Shown: piece by piece, positions 1 through 8,306 of the stretch
How the letters are laid out: each line of letters starts with the position of its first letter
Position numbering within the stretch: position 1 is the stretch's first letter
NCBI GenBank assembly: GCA_019694435.1
Contig: JAIBBZ010000015.1
Location: 60,147 to 124,146 of the forward strand
Direction: 5' to 3'
DNA: 64,000 bases
Source of the DNA: Pirellulales bacterium
GTDB lineage: Bacteria; Planctomycetota; Planctomycetia; Pirellulales; JAEUIK01
Made by a program: the position numbers and the translations under genes
The notes under the pieces: generated by a model
The model's input: only the letters and a program-made list of their open reading frames with translations
Databases searched by the model: none
Told to the model about the DNA's origin: nothing

Positions 1-265
1 GACCGGCGACTTCGTCCCAGGATTCGACGCGGAATTGCCGCACGAGCCGTAGCGGCCCCTCGCCGGGCTCGACGAGGATCTGCGCCGAGGCCGAACGGTC
101 GCGGACCGGCAGCTCGACGATGTTGTGATGGCCTGCCAGCAGATTTGACCAGAAGCGCAGTTGGTTGCTCTCTTCGCGGAGCAAGATCAGCATCTCGGCC
201 GGCGCCGGCGATACGCAAGCGCCACAGCCGGCGATGGCCAGGATCAAGAGTGCCAGATTGCGCAA
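1..265 (-). CDS. Putative lipoprotein, partial (runs off the left edge)
   Basis: Reading the minus strand from a TTG at 265 gives an open frame of 88 codons with no stop before the window edge. The N-terminus is a short signal peptide (LRNLALLILA) followed by a lipobox-like IAGC at residues 12-15, so the product is probably an exported lipoprotein. The rest is rich in charged residues and shows no domain I recognise. It starts about 30 bases after the stop of the THUMP-like methyltransferase on the same strand, so the two may be co-transcribed. TTG is the only plausible start I see near the signal peptide, and the C-terminus lies outside the window. No function is assigned. Confidence 0.5.
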   Translation of the reverse strand, partial: MRNLALLILAIAGCGACVSPAPAEMLILLREESNQLRFWSNLLAGHHNIVELPVRDRSASAQILVEPGEGPLRLVRQFRVESWDEVAG

Positions 266-296
266 GCCAGAGTCTCCGCCGTCGCCACGGACCGCT

Positions 297-1520
297 CTAG
301 TCTAACCGCAAACACCGAGCCGCGGCTGCCGGGGACGGCTCCGCCGGGACGATCCGCTGCGCGACGACGGCGACCTGCCGCCCCGCCTGCCGAGCGAGCA
401 GCAGCGTCGCCGCGGAATCCCCTTCGAGGCGCAATTGCCGCCGCAGCAACTCGGGCTCGACTTCGACGCCCCGTTTCTTGATCTCCAGAACCCCGATCCC
501 ATGCTCACGCACGTACGATTTCAGCCGCCGGGTCTCCAGCGGCAGCACGTCGACGACGCGAAACGTGGACAAGGCCGGGTCCAGCACCGCCCGATTGCCC
601 GTCAGGTAGGCCGCGCTCGCGTCGATTGCCTCGAGCGCGTGCTCGGCCGCCAGGGTTCCGAGCAGGTGCGCAGCCAACACGGCCGGATCGGGGTCGAAGA
701 CAAACTCGCCGAGACCAGCTGCGGTAGCAACCGGTTGATCCGGATCGCCGACGAGCGTGCGCGCGGTGGCGCCCAACACCGTGGCGGCGCGCCGGCCCGC
801 GTGCTGCGCCAAGTCGCCAAACCAGGCGACGAGCTGCCGGCATTCGCCGCCGCGCGAGATCCACTCGCATTCGGCCTCGCGGGCCCAAGGCTCGGGGGGT
901 GTCGCCCCGGGCGCGAGCTTGACAGCCGCATGCGGCACCTGGGCCCGCCAGGCATCGATCTGGCCAGCGCTGGGGCTGTGCAGTTCGGCGCGGAGTGAGC
1001 GTCGGCCACCGGTGCGGCGGTCAGGATCGACATGCCAGGCCCCGGCCTCGGCCAAATCGCCGGCGGCTGCGTCGCGGCAGGCAACGCGAGCCTGGGGACA
1101 GCTCGCCAGGTTCGCCCCGGCGAGCAGGGCCACGACCTGGTCCGAATCGATCCCCAGGACGGCTCCCTGATGGGCCAGCGCGGTCAGATCGCCTCCAATT
1201 CCACAGGCGAGGTCGACCACCGACGTGCGGCCCGCGAAACGAGAGGCCTTGTGCGCGGCCACCCCTTGGTCGGTCGACTGTTCCAGGCCGCGACGTGTGA
1301 AGAACATGTCGGCGGCGCGGGCAAACTTGTCCCGGGCCCGCCGCCGCAACTCGCAAGTCTCGAGGATCAGATGGGCCCGCGAGGCCGACAATTCGCGGCG
1401 CAGCCCGGCCGCCTGGCGCAGCAGGTCGCCCGGGACGCTGGCGCTGGTCCGATCGAGCCATGGCTGGGCCGCGCCGCTGACGAGCCAGCGGTAATCATCG
1501 ATCGTGGCCATTTCGGTCAT
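297..1520 (-). CDS. Class I SAM-dependent methyltransferase with THUMP-like C-terminal domain
   Basis: This 407-residue protein carries a Rossmann methyltransferase core: motif I (VVDLACGIGGD) at about residues 101-111, an acidic end of strand 2 (GIDSD, about 123-127), and a post-IV segment (VDPDRRTGGRR) near 162-172. The last 80 residues (from VVDVLPLETRRLKSYVRE) look like the THUMP-like domain found at the C-terminus of a family of predicted RNA methyltransferases in Actinobacteria and Planctomycetes. A role in RNA modification is inferred from that family; the substrate is unknown. The first ATG (1520) has no clear ribosome binding site, and a second ATG at 1511 is an equally good start. 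The start region overlaps the 5' side of the divergent plus-strand locus. Confidence 0.8.
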   Translation of the reverse strand: MTEMATIDDYRWLVSGAAQPWLDRTSASVPGDLLRQAAGLRRELSASRAHLILETCELRRRARDKFARAADMFFTRRGLEQSTDQGVAAHKASRFAGRTSVVDLACGIGGDLTALAHQGAVLGIDSDQVVALLAGANLASCPQARVACRDAAAGDLAEAGAWHVDPDRRTGGRRSLRAELHSPSAGQIDAWRAQVPHAAVKLAPGATPPEPWAREAECEWISRGGECRQLVAWFGDLAQHAGRRAATVLGATARTLVGDPDQPVATAAGLGEFVFDPDPAVLAAHLLGTLAAEHALEAIDASAAYLTGNRAVLDPALSTFRVVDVLPLETRRLKSYVREHGIGVLEIKKRGVEVEPELLRRQLRLEGDSAATLLLARQAGRQVAVVAQRIVPAEPSPAAAARCLRLD

Positions 1521-1644
1521 CGGTTACGCCAACAGCTCGAAGCGGCAACACGCTACCCGCGCAACGCGGGGCGCGAAAATGAGTATCATCACCTCTGCGG
1601 CCCGCTCAAGCCGTTCTTCCGCCCGTCGGGACGCTGCCGAGGTC

Positions 1645-2193
1645 ATGTCTACGGCCAACTGCGATCTGCTCGGACTGTACCTGCACCTGGCGCGGGCCGC
1701 CGAGCAACGCCGCCGGCTGCTGGTGCGCGACAAGGTGCTGGTGCTGGCGGCCGCCACGGCCCAAGAGCTGGACTTGGACAGCGTGGCCGAATATTGCCGG
1801 CAAAAGGCCCTGGCCCACAATCCGGGGCATCTCGTCGGGCGTTTTGCCAACCTGGTCGACGCCTTGCAAGACGATCAGTTCCTAGCCTACCTGGCCCATC
1901 AGCGGCGGTCCTTCCCGCGCGAACGCGTGGAACACATGCTGCAAACGCTCGGGATTTCCTGGCATCGCGAGCGCGAGGCTTATTACACCGACGAAGAGTA
2001 TGCGGCCGCGCTGCTGGGCATCTCACCGGCCGAACTGGCCCTGGGCTACTTCGCTCCCGCGCAATCGGCGCAAACGTCGTCTTCGGTCCCAAGCGGGGAG
2101 CCCACACGCGACGGCTATGGCCTGACGTTGGTGGCGGTTGCCGCCCTGATCGGGGTCGCCTACGAAATCGGTCGGCGATTCGGTTGGTGGTAG
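1645..2193 (+). CDS. Conserved hypothetical protein with C-terminal membrane anchor
   Basis: About 182 residues from the ATG at 1645. The body is helical and charged (for example AEQRRRLLVRDKVLVLAAA and AYLAHQRRSFPRERVEHML). A single hydrophobic segment near the C-terminus (LTLVAVAALIGVAYEI) is followed by RRFGWW, suggesting a tail-anchored inner-membrane protein with most of its mass on one side. The frame is open back to 1504 and an ATG also occurs at 1579. I prefer 1645 because the protein becomes typical there (MSTANCDLLGLYLHLARAAE) and a GAGG lies just upstream, although the spacing is short. I do not recognise the family. It is divergent from the THUMP-like methyltransferase. Confidence 0.6.
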   Translation: MSTANCDLLGLYLHLARAAEQRRRLLVRDKVLVLAAATAQELDLDSVAEYCRQKALAHNPGHLVGRFANLVDALQDDQFLAYLAHQRRSFPRERVEHMLQTLGISWHREREAYYTDEEYAAALLGISPAELALGYFAPAQSAQTSSSVPSGEPTRDGYGLTLVAVAALIGVAYEIGRRFGWW

Positions 2194-2343
2194 GCCGTCG
2201 CGCGATTCACGCGGAAGTGTCGGCTGGGCAAGTTGCGAAGAGAACCTCGCGTCGTGCGACATTCTTACGGCAACTCCGGCCGATACTCATTCGATGAGGC
2301 CTGCAGTTGCCGGCCGGCTCCGTCGCTCGGAACAGGAGATACC

Positions 2344-2982
2344 GTGCTCAGCCGTCGCCTGCTCTTGCCCGTGGTCGCTGCCACTGCGGTGGCGGGGCCT
2401 TACCTGTATTACGAATCGGGCGATCTACTGAAGCCGCTCGAGGGGCTCGTCAGCGCATCGAGCGCGGGCGACAACGTGCTGAGTGCAGCACAGCAGTATC
2501 TGGCCGCGAGCCAGTCGCCGAGTGCCGACGGGCAACTGCCACGGCCCGAGCTTGTCCCGCTTGAAGAAGCCCTGCAGTTCGGCATCACGCCGCAATGGGT
2601 CATGCGGCGCTGGGCCAGGGTCTCGACCCAGTTGGCCGACCTCGATCTGCAAGGCTATCGCGTGACGCTCGTCAGCGGCACGCAGCCGAGCGACGTGGCC
2701 GGATCGCTGACTTACTACTTCGACCGCGGCCATCAGCTACAGCGCATCGAGCTGCACGGCACAACAGGCGAACCGGGGCGCATCGCGGCGCTAGTGTCGC
2801 ATGTTTATGGCTTGAAACGCACGGTCGGAGAACGACCCGGCGAGGTGCTGTTCCGCGAAAGTTGGGCCGGGCAGACGGGCAGCGAGCTGAGCGTCGTGCC
2901 GGCCGAGATCGTGCGCACCGAGATGCCGCACGCGCGGTTCGTCGTCGACCTGAAGCTTACCCGCCCGCGCGGTTGGCAATAG
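2344..2982 (+). CDS. Secreted or membrane-anchored conserved hypothetical protein
   Basis: A GTG at 2344 is preceded by AGGAG with five-base spacing, which fixes the start and gives about 212 residues. The N-terminus is a signal peptide or anchor (LSRRLLLPVVAATAVAGPYL). The remainder is a mixed alpha/beta domain with a segment typical of lipid- or ligand-binding beta sheets (VAGSLTYYFDRGHQLQRIELHG). It resembles a family I associate only with Planctomycetes (possibly DUF6690), but that match is from memory. It ends 32 bases from the convergent diadenylate cyclase gene. No function is assigned. Confidence 0.65.
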   Translation: MLSRRLLLPVVAATAVAGPYLYYESGDLLKPLEGLVSASSAGDNVLSAAQQYLAASQSPSADGQLPRPELVPLEEALQFGITPQWVMRRWARVSTQLADLDLQGYRVTLVSGTQPSDVAGSLTYYFDRGHQLQRIELHGTTGEPGRIAALVSHVYGLKRTVGERPGEVLFRESWAGQTGSELSVVPAEIVRTEMPHARFVVDLKLTRPRGWQ

Positions 2983-3007
2983 ACCCGGCGCCCGGCGACC
3001 GCGCGGG
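2964..3007. terminator. GC-rich inverted repeat between convergent genes, possible bidirectional terminator
   Basis: CCCGCGCGGT (2964-2973) and ACCGCGCGGG (2998-3007) form a perfect 10-bp inverted repeat with a 24-base loop. It spans the stop codon of the upstream plus-strand gene and reaches almost to the stop of the minus-strand cyclase gene at 3015. There is no T-tract on either strand, so it is not a classical intrinsic terminator; the position between two convergent genes is the main argument. Confidence 0.35.
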
Positions 3008-3014
3008 GCGAGGC

Positions 3015-3983
3015 CTATTCGCCCACCGGCGGCTCGTACTCGAAATCTTTCCACTTCATCGGGCGGCGGAACGGCTCGATCCGCAGGACGACTTCGCCGT
3101 CCTGAAAGATCCGCACCGTACCGCTCGATTCGCTGACGGCCACGGCCACGGCCTTGGTGGCCCGGGTAATGGCCGCGGCAGCCCAATGCCGGGCTCCCAG
3201 CCCCTTGGAGAGCGTGATGTTCGTGGCCGGCGCATCGAGGTAGCGTGAAGCCGCCTCGACAGTGCCGTCGGGGGCCACGACGATGGCCCCGTCCATCTGG
3301 GCAATCTCCTTGATCCCTTCGCGCACGCGGGCGCTTTTCAGATTGCGATCCTTGCGGCTGTAACCCTTGACCGGATCGAAACCGGCCGCGCGGCTGCGCG
3401 ACAGCACCTTGCGCGTGTCGCCGACGACGAATAACGTGCCGACCGGCTTGCCTTCGCGCCCTTCATGGCCGATTTCCAGCGCCAGATTGACCACCGTTTG
3501 CAGCGTCTCGAGCGGCACGCTCGTTTCGAGACGGCGCAAATCGCGGACGGTCAAACGGCCCAAGCGGTCGTCGAGCGCGATCACGCTCATCGAATCGATC
3601 GCGCCGGGCTCGAAGCCGCCGTAGAGCGCCAGCACCTTCGCCCCCGGGGCGAGCAGGTCGTCGGCCACGCACTCCAGCAGGGCCTGGCTCAGCTTGTCGT
3701 ATACCGGGGCGTCGGGCATGTCGATCAGCACGCGCGCCAGCGGGGCTTCTTCGTGCCCTTCCAAGTGATCGGGCGACGTCGCGGCGACTACCAGCTTGAC
3801 CCCGGCCAGGTGGCGTTCGCTCAATTTCCGCAAGCGCGGCCAATCGACCCGACCTTCGAGGAGCAGCAAGGCGCCGTCGGCCTCAACTTCGCGCACGATC
3901 CGCGCAGCCAGTTCGAAGAACAGCTCGAACTGCTCGGTGAAACGAAGCGGCTTGGCCGGTGAATCGGCAGGCTCGGGACGCAC
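3015..3983 (-). CDS. Diadenylate cyclase, archaeal DacZ-like architecture (c-di-AMP synthase)
   Basis: The product (322 residues from GTG 3983) has a C-terminal DAC domain at about 185-310: DGA at 231-233, a GDT motif at 188-190, and GARHW at 263-267 where most diadenylate cyclases have RHR. DAC enzymes make c-di-AMP from two ATP. The N-terminal part (about 30-180, with SPDHLEGHEEAPLARVLIDM and LALYGGFEPGAIDSMSV) is not the DisA DNA-binding or CdaA membrane module. It looks like the pyruvate-kinase-C-like domain of archaeal DacZ. There is no membrane segment, so the enzyme should be cytosolic. The frame is open upstream to 4598, but that part overlaps the YhcH-family gene, so I chose the GTG just before the conserved region. 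Activity with Trp in place of the second Arg of RHR is uncertain. Confidence 0.8.
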   Translation of the reverse strand: MRPEPADSPAKPLRFTEQFELFFELAARIVREVEADGALLLLEGRVDWPRLRKLSERHLAGVKLVVAATSPDHLEGHEEAPLARVLIDMPDAPVYDKLSQALLECVADDLLAPGAKVLALYGGFEPGAIDSMSVIALDDRLGRLTVRDLRRLETSVPLETLQTVVNLALEIGHEGREGKPVGTLFVVGDTRKVLSRSRAAGFDPVKGYSRKDRNLKSARVREGIKEIAQMDGAIVVAPDGTVEAASRYLDAPATNITLSKGLGARHWAAAAITRATKAVAVAVSESSGTVRIFQDGEVVLRIEPFRRPMKWKDFEYEPPVGE

Positions 3984-4075
3984 GTGAAGACCTGATAAGC
4001 ATGGCAAGCGGGTCCGGTCGCCCGCATGGTACGCGCTCGGGCAAACTCGGGCAACCGCGGTTACGGCGGCGCACG

Positions 4076-4552
4076 CTAGGCCGACGCCGATTGCGGCAAT
4101 CGGACCTTGACGACCGCCTTGTGAACCGGTTCGGACGCTTCGAGCGTACAGCCCGGCTGATGGGCATCGGTGGGAAAGAAGATCGCCACGTGACCGGCGG
4201 CCAGCTCGAAGCCTCGCGACCGGGCATTCTGACCGTAGAACATGATGTCGCGCTTTTCGTCGTAGGCGACGCGCACTTCGGCCGCCTCCGTGGTCGGGGT
4301 CCAAAGAATCTTTTCCCGACCCGAGATGATGAATTGCACGTCGACGTACTTGCGATGCGACTCGGGATCGACCACCCCGGGGTCGCGGGTCTGGTATTTC
4401 GAGACCACGGCGAACATGGCGTCGCCGTCGATCTCGTGGCGGCCCTCGGCCAGGCTCGGCTTGGCATTGATGCGCAAATAGGCCAGGGCCTGGTCGAGCC
4501 CCGGCAGCAGTGGCAAATAGCGCTGCGCGCCTTCGAGCGTATCGAGAATCAT
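4076..4552 (-). CDS. YhcH/YjgK/YiaL family protein (DUF386, cupin-like)
   Basis: A 158-residue cytosolic protein matching the YhcH/YjgK/YiaL family: MILDTLEGAQRYLPLLPGL at the start, the central HRKYVDVQFIISGREKI with metal-ligand type His/Gln/Glu, and IFFPTDAHQPGC near the C-terminus. Family members are beta-barrel proteins often encoded with sialic-acid or sugar-acid catabolic genes, sometimes annotated as the beta subunit of EbgC-type beta-galactosidase. No sugar catabolic genes lie next to it here. Its ATG overlaps the stop of comB (ATGA at 4549-4552), so the two are translationally coupled. The length is normal for the family. Confidence 0.85.
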   Translation of the reverse strand: MILDTLEGAQRYLPLLPGLDQALAYLRINAKPSLAEGRHEIDGDAMFAVVSKYQTRDPGVVDPESHRKYVDVQFIISGREKILWTPTTEAAEVRVAYDEKRDIMFYGQNARSRGFELAAGHVAIFFPTDAHQPGCTLEASEPVHKAVVKVRLPQSASA

Positions 4553-5343
4553 GACTGCGAAATCTCCGCCTGGGGGCCCTGCGAACTGGACAGGCCACGA
4601 GTGTAACGTCGAACGGTACCGGTCGTCGCGTCGAATTCGGCCAACAGGCCGACGGCGTCGACCGCCGCGCAAGCGGTTAGGTCGTCGTCGTAGCCGAGCT
4701 CGAGCAGGTTTAGCCCGCCCCGCGATCGGCGCAGCAGCTCCTCAAGTGGCGTCCCCCGCCGCAGCGCATCGCTCCATGCGGCGGCGGCCAACTGGGCCTC
4801 GTCGTTCAGCCGGACCAGGGGCGCGTGCTCGATCCAGCCCGTGGCCAGGGCGCCCGCCAACAAGGTGTCTTCCGCCGTCACATGCCCGTCGGTGCCCGCG
4901 CAGAGCAAATGCACGACCGGTTCGTGGCGCAAATGCTCGACCACCGCGGACCGGTTGGTGAAGGCGCCCAACAGGACGGTTCGCGCACGCGATGCCGCCA
5001 GCAGTGCCCGAGTGCCGTTGGTGGTCGTAAACACGACGTTCCGTCCGCCGACGCGTTCGGGGGAATACTCGGCGGGTGAATTGCCGAGATCGAAACCGTC
5101 GATGCGCACTCCGCCGCGCTCGCCACCCAGCAGGACGTTGCCGCCGCGAGACGCTGCCGCCGCGCGGGCATCGTCGATCGTCAGGCAAGGGATGATCTCG
5201 GTCGCTCCGCCGGCCAAGGCACCCAGCATCGTGGTCGTGGCCCGGAGCACGTCGATCACCACAACGGCATCGCCTGCGAGAGCCTGCGGAGTGACGAGCG
5301 AGGGCAATAGGTGGACGTAGATATCGCGCGACATGTGCGGCAT
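4549..5343 (-). CDS. comB: 2-phosphosulfolactate phosphatase family protein (ComB)
   Basis: About 264 residues matching the ComB family: HLLPSL at the start, a VVIDVLRATTT strand, the GGERGG and FDLGNSP motifs, and TTTNGTRAL. The characterised archaeal enzyme is a Mg-dependent phosphatase converting 2-phosphosulfolactate to sulfolactate in coenzyme M synthesis. Many non-methanogenic bacteria carry the gene without the rest of that pathway, and no comA or comC is visible here. Two in-frame ATGs exist (5343 and 5334); the upstream one has GAGAG at good spacing. The stop overlaps the start of the YhcH-family gene. The start is 66 bases from the divergent UbiD-family gene. Confidence 0.85.
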   Translation of the reverse strand: MPHMSRDIYVHLLPSLVTPQALAGDAVVVIDVLRATTTMLGALAGGATEIIPCLTIDDARAAAASRGGNVLLGGERGGVRIDGFDLGNSPAEYSPERVGGRNVVFTTTNGTRALLAASRARTVLLGAFTNRSAVVEHLRHEPVVHLLCAGTDGHVTAEDTLLAGALATGWIEHAPLVRLNDEAQLAAAAWSDALRRGTPLEELLRRSRGGLNLLELGYDDDLTACAAVDAVGLLAEFDATTGTVRRYTRGLSSSQGPQAEISQS

Positions 5344-5409
5344 GATACGCTCTCGGCCGGACCCTGGCTGCCCGGGCCCGGCGAACCGATTCTCTGGTGA
5401 CCTCCGGCC

Positions 5410-6846
5410 ATGCCCGTCGCGCGTCTGAACGATTTTCTCGAACAGCTTGCCGGCCAGCGGCAACTGGTTCGGGTGACGCAGCCAGTCGACGGCCCAGGGG
5501 AGGTCGCGGCGCTCATGGCCCACATGATCGCGTCCGGAGGACCGGCCCTGGTCTTCGACGCGGTCGCCGGCTCGAAGTGGCCCGTCGCGGCAAACGTGCT
5601 GGCCACCGAACCGCGCATCGCCGCGGCGCTCGGCGTGCCAGACCGAGCCGCGCTCAGCGAACGAGTTCGCCAAGGTCTCAGCGCGCCGCGTGAGCACCTG
5701 GCGCCGCGGCAGACGCGCCAGGCGCCCTGCCAGCAGGTCGCACGATTGGGCACCGACGTCGACCTGACGATCTGGCCGTTCTTGCGCCGCGGCGTCGAGG
5801 CCGCGCCTGCGATCCACGGCGCGCTGGTCGTCTCATCGAGTCCGGCAACCGGACAAGTGGCCGTTGAGCTGGCCGACCTGGCCGTCGCCGGTCCGCGCGA
5901 ATTGGCAGGCTGGTGGAGTCCCACGCGCGGTGTGGGATTGCATCTGACCGAGCAGCGCGGTCGAGGGCCGCGGTTGCCCGTGGCCATCGTCCTCGGAGGC
6001 GATCCGGCACATGCGTTGGCGGCGGCGGGCTGGGTCGACGAGATCGATCCCTGGCGCTGGGCGGCCTTGATTCGCGGAGTTCCCCTCGAGCTTACGCCGG
6101 CGCGCACGCATGCCTTGGAGCTGCCCGGCGATGCCGAGCTGGTAATCGAAGGCTACCTCGACCCCGACGAAGCGCCGCGCCAGGTCCCGCCGATCGTCGC
6201 GCCCGACGGTGTGCCGTATGCCAGTTGCCCGGTGCCTGTGCTACATGTGACGGCGCTCACCCATCGCACACAGCCGATGGTCCCGGCGATGCTGCCCGGG
6301 CCACCCCCCGACGAGCGGTCGGCGATGCAAGCGTTCATGTCGGCGGCACGGCTCGAGGTCCTGCGCACGCGCACCGGGGCTGTGGCCGATCTGTTGCTCC
6401 CCTGTTGGGCCGGGTTCGAGCGGTTGGTGGTCGTCGCCGTCGACAAGCAACATCCAGCGCAGGGGTGGCAAGCCCTGCACGCGGCCGCCGCGTGGGAACC
6501 GTTGGCCGAGGTGGCCGTGTTGATGGCGGTCGACGCCGATGTGCCCTGTGACAATCCGGCAGCGCTCTGGCACGCGGTGGGCAACCAGGTCGATCCCGCC
6601 TACGATGTCCATGCTTGGCCGCGGCGGCTGCCGCAGGCCGAGGCGGGGGGGGCCGAGAAAATCGTTGCACAACGACTGGCGATCGACGCCACGCGGAAGC
6701 TGCCGAGCGAGCGGTCAGGCCGTCGGGGGCCTCGCACGCAACCACCGGCCGCATCGCACGGAGCGCTGGCCGAGCGGCTGCGCGAGCTGGGGCTTGCCGA
6801 GTTTGTCTCCCACGGCTCTGCGGCGCCTGCCCCATGGTCGAAGTGA
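5410..6846 (+). CDS. mqnL: UbiD-family (prFMN-type) decarboxylase, probable menaquinone pathway MqnL
   Basis: 478 residues, the normal UbiD length. Visible UbiD signatures are LPVAIVLGGDPA at about 189-200, the acidic AELVIEG at 242-248 (family active-site Glu pair), and PVLHVTALTHR. UbiD enzymes use the prenylated FMN made by UbiX, which is encoded three genes downstream. Next to UbiX, UbiA, UbiE and MqnE it most likely acts as MqnL, decarboxylating the prenylated dihydroxynaphthoate intermediate. The segment between residues 160 and 190 (WWSPTRGVGLHLTEQRGRGP) is short and divergent compared with the usual YRMQ...QRHTGxH-type stretch, so substrate or cofactor handling may differ. Start ATG 5410 has no obvious Shine-Dalgarno; gene order supports it. 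Confidence 0.8.
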   Translation: MPVARLNDFLEQLAGQRQLVRVTQPVDGPGEVAALMAHMIASGGPALVFDAVAGSKWPVAANVLATEPRIAAALGVPDRAALSERVRQGLSAPREHLAPRQTRQAPCQQVARLGTDVDLTIWPFLRRGVEAAPAIHGALVVSSSPATGQVAVELADLAVAGPRELAGWWSPTRGVGLHLTEQRGRGPRLPVAIVLGGDPAHALAAAGWVDEIDPWRWAALIRGVPLELTPARTHALELPGDAELVIEGYLDPDEAPRQVPPIVAPDGVPYASCPVPVLHVTALTHRTQPMVPAMLPGPPPDERSAMQAFMSAARLEVLRTRTGAVADLLLPCWAGFERLVVVAVDKQHPAQGWQALHAAAAWEPLAEVAVLMAVDADVPCDNPAALWHAVGNQVDPAYDVHAWPRRLPQAEAGGAEKIVAQRLAIDATRKLPSERSGRRGPRTQPPAASHGALAERLRELGLAEFVSHGSAAPAPWSK

Positions 6847-6903
6847 CGCCGCCGCGGTAGGTTACGCTATTTCCAGGCTGCATGCCCGGGAGGATGGCTG
6901 CGG

Positions 6904-7611
6904 ATGCCGGTCGACAAGTCGGGCCAGCGCGTCCGGCAGATGTTTGGTCAGATCGCCTCGCGCTATGATCTGCTCAACCATTTGCTGTCGCTCAATACGG
7001 ATCGCTATTGGCGCTGGCGGACGACGCGCGCCTTGAGCAACCAGGCAGGACCCGTGCTCGACCTGTGCACGGGCACCGGCGACCTGGCGCTGGCCTTCTA
7101 CCGCGCCACCACGGCCGACACGCCGATCGTCGGGGCCGACTTTTGCCACGAAATGCTCGTGATCGGGCGCGAAAAGGGGCAACGGGCCGGCACCAACGGG
7201 CGGCTGACCTTCGTCGAGGCCGATGCCCAGCACCTCCCCTTCCCTGACGCCACGTTCGGCATCGTCACCGTGGCCTTCGGGCTGCGCAACGTGACCGACA
7301 CCGACCAGGGGCTGCGCGAGATGGCGCGGGTTTGCCGGCCCGGTGGCAAGGTGGCCGTGCTCGAGTTTTCCCAGCCGTCGATCCAGCCGTTCCGCGCGCT
7401 CTACGGCTGGTATTTTCGCAATGTGCTGCCACGGATCGGGCAACTGCTGGCCAGCAACTCGCACGAGGCGTATCGCTACCTGCCTGAGAGCGTAGGCGAG
7501 TTTCCCTCGGGCGAGGCGCTGCTCGAACGGATGCGGGCCGCAGGCTTGAGCCAGGTTGTCCATCACCCCCTGACGCTGGGCATCGCCACGCTGTATCTCG
7601 GCACTCGGTGA
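6904..7611 (+). CDS. ubiE: Demethylmenaquinone methyltransferase (UbiE/MenG)
   Basis: 235 residues with the full UbiE/MenG signature: VRQMFGQIASRYDLLNHLLS at about 10-29, SAM motif I (VLDLCTGTGDLA), the motif VAFGLRNVTD, and the C-terminal ASNSHEAYRYLPESVGEFP. It performs the last menaquinone step, C-methylation of demethylmenaquinone with SAM. In a futalosine-pathway cluster the quinone substrate should be demethylmenaquinone. It is preceded by GGAGG ten bases before the ATG. The stop codon overlaps the GTG of the downstream UbiX gene (GTGA), so the two are translationally coupled. Confidence 0.93.
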   Translation: MPVDKSGQRVRQMFGQIASRYDLLNHLLSLNTDRYWRWRTTRALSNQAGPVLDLCTGTGDLALAFYRATTADTPIVGADFCHEMLVIGREKGQRAGTNGRLTFVEADAQHLPFPDATFGIVTVAFGLRNVTDTDQGLREMARVCRPGGKVAVLEFSQPSIQPFRALYGWYFRNVLPRIGQLLASNSHEAYRYLPESVGEFPSGEALLERMRAAGLSQVVHHPLTLGIATLYLGTR

Positions 7612-8306
7612 GCGCGATGAATCGACAAGTCATCCTGGCGATCACCGGCGGCAGCGGCGCGGCCTATGCCGTGCGGCTGCTCGACGTGCTGTTGGCCTCG
7701 GGACACGACGTGCATTTGTCGATCAGCCCGGCCGGTCGCGCGGTGCTGCGTCAGGAGCTGGAAATCGACGTCGATCTGGGGCACTTCGATCCGGCGCTAC
7801 TGCGGATCGATCCGGCCCGGTTGGGGATGACCGGGAATCCGCGCCCCGCCGACGGGCGCGACGCGCAAGGCCGTCCCTGGGTCGAACGCCCTGCGGGGGT
7901 CGAGCCGGGGCGCGTGGTGTATCACGCCTACACGAACCTGATGGCCCCCATCGCCAGCGGCTCGTTTCGCGGCGGCGGCATGGTTGTTTGCCCCTGCTCG
8001 GGCGGAACGCTGGCGGCGATTGCCACGGGCACCTCGCAAAATCTGATTCAACGTGCCGCGGACGTGCAGCTCAAAGAACGTCGCAAGCTGATCCTGGTGC
8101 CGCGCGAGACGCCGCTGTCGCTCGTGCATCTCGACAACATGCGGCGCGCCACCGAGGTGGGCGCGGTCGTGCTACCCGCCATGCCGGGGTGGTATCACGG
8201 CGTGCGGTCGGTGTTCGACCTGATCGATTTCCTGGTCGCGCGCATCTGCGATCAACTCGGCATCGAGCAGCGGCTGATGCATCGCTGGGGAGGCGCCGAC
8301 GAGTGA
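7608..8306 (+). CDS. ubiX: Flavin prenyltransferase (UbiX / MqnM)
   Basis: 232 residues of the UbiX/Pad1 flavoprotein family: AITGGSGAAYAVRLLDVLL at the start (FMN-binding), VVCPCSGGTLAAIATGTSQN, and the C-terminal LVPRETPLSLVHLDNM and PAMPGWYHG motifs. It links dimethylallyl phosphate to FMN to make prFMN, the cofactor of the UbiD-family decarboxylase encoded upstream. A GTG at 7608 overlaps the UbiE stop and an in-frame ATG follows at 7617; either could be used. The stop overlaps the GTG start of UbiA. Residues 55-85, between the flavin fold and VYHAYTNLMAPIASG, form a longer than usual loop rich in Asp, Arg and Pro. Confidence 0.93.
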   Translation: MSAMNRQVILAITGGSGAAYAVRLLDVLLASGHDVHLSISPAGRAVLRQELEIDVDLGHFDPALLRIDPARLGMTGNPRPADGRDAQGRPWVERPAGVEPGRVVYHAYTNLMAPIASGSFRGGGMVVCPCSGGTLAAIATGTSQNLIQRAADVQLKERRKLILVPRETPLSLVHLDNMRRATEVGAVVLPAMPGWYHGVRSVFDLIDFLVARICDQLGIEQRLMHRWGGADE

